A stretch of 20,310 nucleotides of DNA, taken from the NCBI GenBank assembly GCA_023230485.1, contig JALNXG010000064.1, positions 1 to 20,310 on the forward strand, in the 5' to 3' direction. The translations under genes were made by a program, and so were the position numbers. The DNA comes from Melioribacteraceae bacterium. GTDB taxonomy: Bacteria > Bacteroidota > Ignavibacteria > Ignavibacteriales > Melioribacteraceae. Of the stretch, positions 1 through 7,024 are shown one piece after another; position 1 is the first letter of the stretch; every line of letters begins with the position of its first letter. The notes below the pieces were generated by a model. It was not told the origin of the DNA. It searched no databases and was given only the letters and a program-made list of their open reading frames with translations.

Positions 1-810
1 ATTAAGGAAAACATATTCTCCACCGACATGTACTCTTTCAGAATAATCATTCGAGTGGATTGCATCCACGTTTAATGTCATTCTATGTGTATCCCAATCG
101 CCGCCTAAGAAAAGGTCTTTTCCGCCGAGCAGATCAATCGAAGCACCAATTCTATATAGAAGTGGTATTTCGAATGATTGACGAGTTTCATCACCTGAAT
201 ACATCCAGCGTGCTTGTGAAGAAAAATTCTGTGCACTCATAGCTATACGTATTCCTTTCCAACCTGTCTCATAATAACTACCTACATCGAATGCCCATAT
301 ACTTGAATTATACTTATGTAGATCTTCTCTGTAATAATGTGCATTAACACCGATAGATAATTTATCCGTAAACTGACGTGCATAGGAAATCCCCATCGAC
401 ATATCTTTACCAGTGAATGTATTTCCTGTGCGAGTATCCATACCGCCTGTCGAACTTGTTACGAATGCTTCTTCGAGATCACCGTAGTTCAGTATAGTAT
501 AATTAACACCTACTACACCGAAGCTGCCGAGATTAACAGCCGCTGCCGCAGACATTAGATTAAGATCAGCAAACCATTTAGTATAATGGACTGCCGCTTC
601 CTGTCCGGTAACTTTTGTTAATGCAGCTGGGTTCCAAAACATTGCATTAACATCATTAAGATTAGCAATTGATGCTTCTCCCATCGCAGTCTCCCTTGCA
701 CCAATACCAATTTTTACAAATTGCATTGAAGTCCTGCCGACTTTCTTAAACTGTGCTTGAGTAGTGCCGGCTAATCCAATTATGACTGCTATTAATAATA
801 ACTTTTTCAA
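1..810 (-). CDS. PorV/PorQ-family outer-membrane beta-barrel protein (3' end cut by window edge)
   Basis: 270 codons are open from a TTG start to the left window edge, so the C-terminus is missing. The start is chosen because GGAGG lies 4 bases upstream (815-819), an in-frame stop lies at 838-840, and the first residues (MKKLLLIAVIIGLAGTTQA, then Q) form a clean signal peptide cut near residue 19. The mature N-terminus holds the family's recognisable blocks: GIGARETAMGEA (about 35-46) and MFWNPAALT (about 57-65), followed by alternating aromatic/glycine strands such as SMGISYARQF typical of an outer-membrane barrel. PorV-family proteins are FadL-like barrels; PorV itself shuttles type IX secretion cargo to the cell-surface attachment machinery. 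Here the gene is last in the visible operon, directly behind a protein with a T9SS-like C-terminal tail, so a cargo-linked role is plausible but inferred. It may be a locus-specific paralogue rather than the housekeeping PorV. Confidence 0.85.
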   Translation of the reverse strand, partial: MKKLLLIAVIIGLAGTTQAQFKKVGRTSMQFVKIGIGARETAMGEASIANLNDVNAMFWNPAALTKVTGQEAAVHYTKWFADLNLMSAAAAVNLGSFGVVGVNYTILNYGDLEEAFVTSSTGGMDTRTGNTFTGKDMSMGISYARQFTDKLSIGVNAHYYREDLHKYNSSIWAFDVGSYYETGWKGIRIAMSAQNFSSQARWMYSGDETRQSFEIPLLYRIGASIDLLGGKDLFLGGDWDTHRMTLNVDAIHSNDYSERVHVGGEYVFLN

Positions 811-850
811 TTTACCTCCGGGTAAAAACTTTTTATCTTATTTATTCACA

Positions 851-3067
851 CTATCTGATAATCATAAACTTGCCGGTATCTCTTTGACCAATAGTTCCAT
901 CGGTCTCAGATTCTACTACAAAAATATAAAGCCCCGGCGCTACTAATAAACCTGAATCTGATTGCTGATCCCAAGCCACACTACCGGCAAGGTTTCCTCT
1001 CGAATCCGGTCCATGGTCTAAGGTTTTAACTAATTCACCGGCTATATTGAATACTAATATTTTTGCTTTTTCAGGCAGATTTCTAAATTCAATTTTTCTT
1101 GGATTTGGTTCGCCGAAACTGTGATTAGCATCTCCTTCGATAAATGGATTAGGAACTACGAATACATCCCAACCAATCTTTGAAAGGTCTATCGGTCCCG
1201 GTTTTGCTGATGTTAATTCTGTCCTGTTTATATCCGCACTTTTTAGTTCCGGTAATTTATTTACTAAAGTACCATTTGAAGATGTCCATGGCTTCGGAAC
1301 TAAATTATATGCTTCTACATAATAAAAGAACTCAAATCCGAACTGTAGATTCTTATCTAAAAATTCATAACGTTCAGCCTCTGCATTCCAATATTTATGG
1401 AATTCACCTTTTGGAATATCCGCAATTAAGTCCCAAATACCTCTTTCATCGGATCCTCTATAAACACGATATCCACTTAAGTCTGTACTGCCATCAAAAA
1501 ATAGTTTATTAGCACCATCCATAATTTTTGCTTCTTCGGCTAATTTATCCCATTGAATAGCAATCACTGCTGTATCAGAACCCCGTGAAGCATTTGCAGC
1601 TCTAACATTTGGTGCCGGTGGTGCTTCAGGTACATCTGCAAATATCTCTTTACCATTTACCTTTGATCCATAACCCCATTTAACAGCATTCCTAGCAGCT
1701 TGTGCATTTCTTATAATTGCTGCAATCGAACTATCAGGGAATGTTCTATTTGGATCTCCTTTAGCTACATCTTTTAGGTCTAACTGACCGGCAACTTCCG
1801 CAACCATTAAACGAACTGAATCACCCGGTGCTAATTTATATGGTCCAAATGATGATGTGTACCATGCATAAAGAGTTCCGTCATTTGGTCTTTGATATTC
1901 ATGTTTGGCAAAGTCATAAAAAAATGGCGGTTGAAATTTTCCAAACCCGAAATACTCATTGAAATCAAGATCCTTTCCTTTGAAGTTATCTCCTTGATCA
2001 TTATAGACCGAAAAATAAGCCGGGTCTGCATCAAATGGATCGGCTGCTGCTCCCGGGAATGGAGTGCGGTATAAGAATACAAATCCAAAACATGCCGGGT
2101 CTTGAAGTTCCGGTAACCATTCCGGTTTTAATCTTAATATATCTTCCCAATTATTTTTCTTTGCATATAAATCCCACGGCACCGGCTCTCTTCCACCATT
2201 AAAATCACGGCTAAAATAGAGAAGCCCTTTCCCATCACCTGCACTTCTATTTTCAAATTGATATACGTCTGACCCCGGTTTTCCTCCATATCCACCGAAT
2301 CCACCTGCAGGTCCTGCCGATGAGATAAATGAATTAGGATCGTAATGGAAATTCAGTATACCTTTTGTAGATACCGATATTCCCGAATGAAATACAAACC
2401 ATACTTCATCCAAAGTTTGATCATATTTCATCGTTTTATTCAATGAAGGAATAACCATATCACCGGTATTCTTAAATATATAGTCGTATATAATAAAATC
2501 ACTATAACCCGGAACACTCCAAACCATCGAGCGTTGTTTTACCGTTATTCCTGTTACAGTTGGGCGTTCATTATAAAACATCTCTTCAGGTAGTAATGGA
2601 TCAAATCCTGCGTTTTCTGAAAAATTCTGTTGACCTTCCCACGCATTATAATTCTGTATTGTTCCATAATCAGTTGGAGTTAATGATGAATGATACATCA
2701 AAAAATCTTTCTGCTTTGGACTAAAATCTGGTGGTTCTAAGGATTTTGGATTTTTTGCAATGATCCAGGGACCACTCCTGAAATTATGAAAGTTCGCATT
2801 TGTAACCTTATCAGGTGAATTTGCTAACTGTTCATCATTCGGGAAGTAATATCCTTTGAATCCCGGATAAAACCCAAGTCCCGTTACTTCTTGATAGTCC
2901 CAAGCTCCGGCACTTCCTATTAATCCGTTAGATATTAATGTTTCCCAAAGCTTACCTCTCGTATGAGTTACCACATCTCTTTGTGCAGAGATATCTACCG
3001 TAAGCAAACCCAATACCAGTAAGATTATTGAGAACTTAAATTTTGTTGTTAGAATAAACTTTTTCAT
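851..3067 (-). CDS. Secreted protein with fibronectin-III-like region and T9SS-type C-terminal domain
   Basis: A 738-residue exported protein. Residues 1-29 are a signal peptide (KKF...KFK, hydrophobic IILLVLGLLTV, cut after ISA). Residues 30-470 form a large region I cannot assign to a family; it is rich in Trp, Tyr, Gly and Pro and has a Gly-rich patch (251-264). Residues about 480-595 look like a fibronectin type III-like module (PPAPNVRA, IQWDKL, LSGYRVYRG, FFYYVEAYN). Residues about 634-738 resemble the FlgD-like/T9SS type A sorting fold: VVPNPF, ILVFNIAGELVKTL, APGLYIFVVES and a final KFMIIR. It sits 30 bases downstream of the TonB-dependent receptor and 40 bases upstream of the PorV-family gene. 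The position matches where a SusD partner would be in a classical glycan locus, but no SusD-like sequence or lipobox is seen. Surface binding or processing of the imported substrate is an inference. Confidence 0.8.
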   Translation of the reverse strand: MKKFILTTKFKFSIILLVLGLLTVDISAQRDVVTHTRGKLWETLISNGLIGSAGAWDYQEVTGLGFYPGFKGYYFPNDEQLANSPDKVTNANFHNFRSGPWIIAKNPKSLEPPDFSPKQKDFLMYHSSLTPTDYGTIQNYNAWEGQQNFSENAGFDPLLPEEMFYNERPTVTGITVKQRSMVWSVPGYSDFIIYDYIFKNTGDMVIPSLNKTMKYDQTLDEVWFVFHSGISVSTKGILNFHYDPNSFISSAGPAGGFGGYGGKPGSDVYQFENRSAGDGKGLLYFSRDFNGGREPVPWDLYAKKNNWEDILRLKPEWLPELQDPACFGFVFLYRTPFPGAAADPFDADPAYFSVYNDQGDNFKGKDLDFNEYFGFGKFQPPFFYDFAKHEYQRPNDGTLYAWYTSSFGPYKLAPGDSVRLMVAEVAGQLDLKDVAKGDPNRTFPDSSIAAIIRNAQAARNAVKWGYGSKVNGKEIFADVPEAPPAPNVRAANASRGSDTAVIAIQWDKLAEEAKIMDGANKLFFDGSTDLSGYRVYRGSDERGIWDLIADIPKGEFHKYWNAEAERYEFLDKNLQFGFEFFYYVEAYNLVPKPWTSSNGTLVNKLPELKSADINRTELTSAKPGPIDLSKIGWDVFVVPNPFIEGDANHSFGEPNPRKIEFRNLPEKAKILVFNIAGELVKTLDHGPDSRGNLAGSVAWDQQSDSGLLVAPGLYIFVVESETDGTIGQRDTGKFMIIR

Positions 3068-3097
3068 AAATAGTACTCTTATTTTTTAAATAACTTT

Positions 3098-5971
3098 TTA
3101 GAATCCAATTGCAAAACCAAATACCCACGCTCTCGGCATATTTCTATACATCCATACATCAGGGAATGCGCCGCCATTAGGTGTATATTCGGGGAATATT
3201 GCAAAATTGGAATTTACATAAGCTACACGATCTTCTGCCGAAGCAGTTGATGAATTGACCACTTGTAAATTATTCCATTTATCATTAAATGCATTTCTTA
3301 CTTCTATAAATGCGGATAAATTTAATCCGCCTACTTTAAATTCTTTCCTGATTCTAATATCTGCATTCTTATCAGGTGTTCTTATATATGTCTTTCCACC
3401 TTCAGTAAAGTTATCGGATATAATCTGTTTGTGTGGAAAATATATTTGATAATCCACCGATATCTGCATATCTGCAAATACACTATAAAGGAGATCGAAA
3501 TTTGTTGGTACTGCAAAGACAACACCGAACTTCAATCGTGCAGGATCATAAAGAATATAATCACCTGTAAAATCTGTTACACGACTTTCGATTCCAGAAT
3601 TAGGCGATGCAAGGACATCCGGATCGCCAGATCTTCCGGTAATTCCTGTACTCCAAGAGAAGTTAAGATATCCGCCCCAAATTCCTGAAAGTGGTTTTCT
3701 AATTGCTACTTCCACACCCTTCGCATCCGCATAATTCGAGTTACCAGTTGTTAGATAAGAAGTTCCGTCATCCATAAATACTCTTACGGTTCTAATAGTA
3801 TTCGTAATATCTTTATAGAATGCTGTAACAGTTGTTACCATACCACCCAAATTATGTTCGATACCAAGCTCATAAGAAACTGTCTTGCGTGGTTTCAATA
3901 ATCTATTTCCAAGATTATAAGGAACCGGCTGTCCATCTGAATTCGTTAGTAAATATGTATTTAAGATACCAGATACGCTTTGTCCTTCAATATCGGCTCC
4001 AGTTCCTTCTCCATAATCGCCAAATCCTGCTCTCTGGAAAAAGTGTCCATAAGAAAAGTGAAGTACCGTTTTATCAGAAATTGGATGCGAAATTCCAATT
4101 CTTGGCGAAAGCTGTCCAAATAATTTTGTTTTTTCAGTATATGCTTTCGGTTCTCTCTTCTCATTATATGCAGCTATTATATCAAATGGATCATATAAAT
4201 TTTTATAAACGTAATCATTCGGATTATAGAAATCATATCTCAATCCGATATTCATTATCAAGCCTTCAAACTCTAATTTATTCTGGAAATAAATATCTCC
4301 TTCATACGGATTATAAACTTTCTCTTCAATTACATTAAATGCTTTTGCTTCTTGATAACGGTTTAGATTATAATAAGTAAAATCAAATCCACCCTTAATC
4401 TGCCATTCTTTACGAACCTGACTTGTTATATCACCTGCGAATGAATAATCAGTATTCTTATCTGTTCCTCTATAAAAATATCCCGTAGTATGTAAACCAA
4501 TTATGTTATTATATGCACCAGGTATTGGTGACCCTTGTGCATCAACAGCTCTTAAACGATCATATTCTGGCGTTCCTGTTTCCCACCCTGCTTCATCTCC
4601 CGGGAATGTACCTTGATTTCTGAATCTATAAACTCTACTTAACTGTAATTCATAAAATGAATATTGACTAAGTACATGTGTAAATTTTAAAGTCTGCCCA
4701 TCTGTGGTGTTTTTTGGATATCCTGCATAATCATATAAAGCATATTTATTCTCAAACCCATTCTCGAATGCTAAATACTCCATTCCATGACTTGTTTTTG
4801 AACCACTATAAAATCCCGAAGCCATTAATTTATAATCAGTTGCTATATTGTATGTTAATTTCAATGTTCCATCATACCAATAACCCCTATCTAAGAAACT
4901 GTTTCCAGAAACAGGAGGAGCTGTTCTAAATTTTCCTGAAAAGAAAAAATAAAGTTTACTTGGAATAATTGGTCCACCCAGCGACATCTCAGTTTGGTAT
5001 GTGTTACCCTCTGTATAGTCAGTCAATGGCTGATGAGTATTCATATAATCATCATAAGCTTGTTCAGGTGTCCAAATAGAATTTGGATTATTTCCGGCTA
5101 TGCCGTTCGGGTCTATCCACTGATTAGGATTATCGATCCACCATTGCAAATGACGTGCGTTTGTATTTTCCCAATATCTATTAGTCGAATAATCATATAA
5201 CGGTGTACCCCAATGTTTTAATCCCGATGGCGTAAATCTAAATTCAGCAAATCCATCAACTTTATTACCACCTTCCTTAGTTACTATATTAAATACACCT
5301 GATTGAGCCTCGCCATACTCCGCATTAAATCCACCCGTTATAATCTCAAGCTCCTGAATCGAACTCAAGTTTATATTAGTATATGGCTGAAAATCGAGTG
5401 GGTTACGTGCTCTGATACCATCGATCATAAAGGCTACTTGATCAAGTGAACCGCGTCTTACTGTAAGCTGTCCCGAATTATCAACATCAATACCAGGAAG
5501 TGTCGATAAGATATTCGTTAAGCTCGTGGTAGGACGAGCTTGAATTTCATCCGCTGATACAAAGTGCCTTGTGGAAGTTAAATCCTTTTCGATCAAAGGA
5601 CGCTCTGCAACTACAATTATACTTTCCCCAATATCGAGCACCGCTTCTTCCAAATCAAAATCGAGTGTAGTTGTATGGTTAATACTTATTACTACACCGG
5701 TTTTTGTAACGGTCTTAAAACCAACCATAGTGGCTTTAATATCATAAGTGCCGGGAGGAATATTTAATATCACATAATCCCCTTCAATATCGGTGGCGGC
5801 TCCTTGACTTATGCCAAGTATTACTACATTAACACCGATCAAAGGCTCTTTGCCTGTTTTATCTATTATCTTTCCGACAAGTTTACCTCCCGCTGCATTA
5901 ATCGTTGATGCGGTTATCATTAAGATGAATAAATAATTGATAAAACTTCTAAACCAATTTTTCTTTTTCAT
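3098..5971 (-). CDS. TonB-dependent receptor with carboxypeptidase-regulatory-like N-terminal domain
   Basis: Outer-membrane, energy-coupled importer of about 957 residues. An ATG four codons upstream (5983) is possible, but AAAGAG lies only a base or so before it; starting at 5971 gives a canonical signal peptide (MKKKNWFRSF, hydrophobic core, cut near INA). Counting from the upstream ATG, residues 33-115 are the regulatory beta-sandwich domain (GKIIDKTGKEPLIGVNV, then TDIEGDYVILNIPPGTY). A TonB-box-like stretch ESIIVVAERP is at 120-129. The plug domain occupies about 130-240 (LPGIDV, RRGSLDQVAFMIDGI, EIITGGFNAEYGEAQSGVFN). The rest is the 22-strand-type barrel, ending in a terminal Phe (FGFAIGF) as expected of an outer-membrane barrel. 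Length and layout resemble SusC-like receptors, but no SusD gene follows. The neighbouring ABC sugar importer suggests a carbohydrate ligand; the sequence does not identify it. Confidence 0.93.
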   Translation of the reverse strand: MKKKNWFRSFINYLFILMITASTINAAGGKLVGKIIDKTGKEPLIGVNVVILGISQGAATDIEGDYVILNIPPGTYDIKATMVGFKTVTKTGVVISINHTTTLDFDLEEAVLDIGESIIVVAERPLIEKDLTSTRHFVSADEIQARPTTSLTNILSTLPGIDVDNSGQLTVRRGSLDQVAFMIDGIRARNPLDFQPYTNINLSSIQELEIITGGFNAEYGEAQSGVFNIVTKEGGNKVDGFAEFRFTPSGLKHWGTPLYDYSTNRYWENTNARHLQWWIDNPNQWIDPNGIAGNNPNSIWTPEQAYDDYMNTHQPLTDYTEGNTYQTEMSLGGPIIPSKLYFFFSGKFRTAPPVSGNSFLDRGYWYDGTLKLTYNIATDYKLMASGFYSGSKTSHGMEYLAFENGFENKYALYDYAGYPKNTTDGQTLKFTHVLSQYSFYELQLSRVYRFRNQGTFPGDEAGWETGTPEYDRLRAVDAQGSPIPGAYNNIIGLHTTGYFYRGTDKNTDYSFAGDITSQVRKEWQIKGGFDFTYYNLNRYQEAKAFNVIEEKVYNPYEGDIYFQNKLEFEGLIMNIGLRYDFYNPNDYVYKNLYDPFDIIAAYNEKREPKAYTEKTKLFGQLSPRIGISHPISDKTVLHFSYGHFFQRAGFGDYGEGTGADIEGQSVSGILNTYLLTNSDGQPVPYNLGNRLLKPRKTVSYELGIEHNLGGMVTTVTAFYKDITNTIRTVRVFMDDGTSYLTTGNSNYADAKGVEVAIRKPLSGIWGGYLNFSWSTGITGRSGDPDVLASPNSGIESRVTDFTGDYILYDPARLKFGVVFAVPTNFDLLYSVFADMQISVDYQIYFPHKQIISDNFTEGGKTYIRTPDKNADIRIRKEFKVGGLNLSAFIEVRNAFNDKWNNLQVVNSSTASAEDRVAYVNSNFAIFPEYTPNGGAFPDVWMYRNMPRAWVFGFAIGF

Positions 5972-6004
5972 ATAGAAATCCATACTCTTTATAATTTTGT
6001 ACTG

Positions 6005-6958
6005 CTATTCAAATACAATTACTGATTTTACAAATCCTTTCGGTTTATCTTTTGCTACCTTAAATGCGTCTTCTATTTCCGTTAACTTGTATTTATGTGT
6101 AATTAAGGGTTTCATATTTATTTTCTTTTCATTCATTAATTTCATTCCAATTCTCGAACCCAATAATATTGTATCGAGATTTCTGAAGTGTGCATTTATT
6201 ATATCAAATGCCATCCAGTTCCAATATCCTAAATCTTTTATTTTCCTTTCACCCGGATGATATCCGAATATTACTAACTTACCTTCCATCCTTAATATAT
6301 CGGCAGCTAAATCCAACGTAGATTGAACTCCGCCAATTTCAAAACTTACATCCACTCCCTTACCATCAGTCAAATCATTTATAATTTTTTTATAATCTTC
6401 TTTTTGCGGATTAATTACTACATCTGCGCCTAATTCTTTTGCCAATTCCAACATTTCATCTCTAATATCAAGAGCAATTACTTTACTTGCACCCGTTAAT
6501 TTAATCTGCTGCAAAAGAATCAATCCCATAAATCCGGTTCCTGCTAAAGCAACGGTATCCCCAAGCTGAATATTCGCTTTCATAACACCATTAGTTGTGC
6601 AAGCCACCGGCTCCAATATTGCTAAATCGTAAGGAAGCTCTTCCGACATCTTAAATAATCTGCTCTCTTTTACTGCTAGTTCTTCTGCATATCCTTTACC
6701 ATCAACCCACGAAGCCGCTCTATCACCAATCTTAAATTTCGTTACCCCACTGCCTACTGCAATAATTTCGCCTGCAGTTTCATGACCAATAAAACGAGGA
6801 TATTCTAAACCACTTATATTTTCATTCCATTGATGAATCTCCGAATGACATACTCCGCACGATTTTACTTTTAATAAACATTCATCTTCTTTGAGTACCG
6901 GAGTTGGTAGTTCTTCAATTCTAAAATCATGTGCTCCATGTAATATTGCTGCCCGCAT
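6005..6958 (-). CDS. Zinc-dependent medium-chain alcohol/polyol dehydrogenase
   Basis: Cytoplasmic MDR-superfamily oxidoreductase, 317 residues, oxidising an alcohol with an NAD(P) cofactor. The start at 6958 is preferred over an in-frame ATG at 6970 because GGAG (6965-6968) lies 6 bases upstream. The catalytic domain shows GVCHSE with Cys37, the GHETAGE zinc-site motif with His59-Glu60, and EPVACT with Glu116, a Cys/His/Glu pattern as in sorbitol and threonine dehydrogenases. The Rossmann domain carries GTGFMG (about 140-145), followed by VIALDIRDEM with an Asp at the end of the second strand, which favours NAD over NADP. The four-cysteine structural zinc lobe usual between the GD-R motif and the catalytic Glu is absent, which explains the short length. 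It lies between the CBM9 and TonB-receptor genes and is the only evident metabolic enzyme of the locus, so a sugar, polyol or sugar-acid substrate is likely but unproven. Confidence 0.88.
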   Translation of the reverse strand: MRAAILHGAHDFRIEELPTPVLKEDECLLKVKSCGVCHSEIHQWNENISGLEYPRFIGHETAGEIIAVGSGVTKFKIGDRAASWVDGKGYAEELAVKESRLFKMSEELPYDLAILEPVACTTNGVMKANIQLGDTVALAGTGFMGLILLQQIKLTGASKVIALDIRDEMLELAKELGADVVINPQKEDYKKIINDLTDGKGVDVSFEIGGVQSTLDLAADILRMEGKLVIFGYHPGERKIKDLGYWNWMAFDIINAHFRNLDTILLGSRIGMKLMNEKKINMKPLITHKYKLTEIEDAFKVAKDKPKGFVKSVIVFE

Positions 6959-6964
6959 AAAAAT

Positions 6965-6968
6965 CTCC
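6965..6968 (-). promoter_or_regulatory. Ribosome binding site deciding the dehydrogenase start
   Basis: GGAG on the minus strand, 6 bases before the ATG at 6958. It overlaps the alternative upstream ATG at 6970, which has no Shine-Dalgarno of its own (A/T-rich upstream), so the shorter protein starting MRAAIL is preferred. Confidence 0.6.
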
Positions 6969-6987
6969 ATCTAAATATTTTTTTAAT

Positions 6988-7013
6988 ATAGCCCCGAATC
7001 TCTCCGGGGCTAT
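6988..7013 (-). other. GC-rich intergenic hairpin between the CBM9 and dehydrogenase genes
   Basis: A perfect 9-base-pair stem (6988-6996 ATAGCCCCG with 7005-7013 CGGGGCTAT, plus-strand reading) closes an 8-base loop. It sits just after the stop of the CBM9 gene and about 30 bases before the dehydrogenase ATG. On the minus strand it is followed by ATTAAAAAAATA, not by a T-run, so it is not a standard intrinsic terminator. It could partly terminate transcription or protect the 3' end of the upstream mRNA segment. The structure is visible; its role is inferred. Confidence 0.55.
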
Positions 7014-7024
7014 TAATTACCATA

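Noticed and set aside
1180..1512. A 110-codon plus-strand open frame
   Set aside because: Antisense to the 738-residue secreted protein; no signal or domain supports translation.
3832..4338. A 168-codon plus-strand open frame
   Set aside because: It is antisense to the TonB receptor barrel, has no ribosome binding site or recognisable domain, and its composition is that of a shadow frame.
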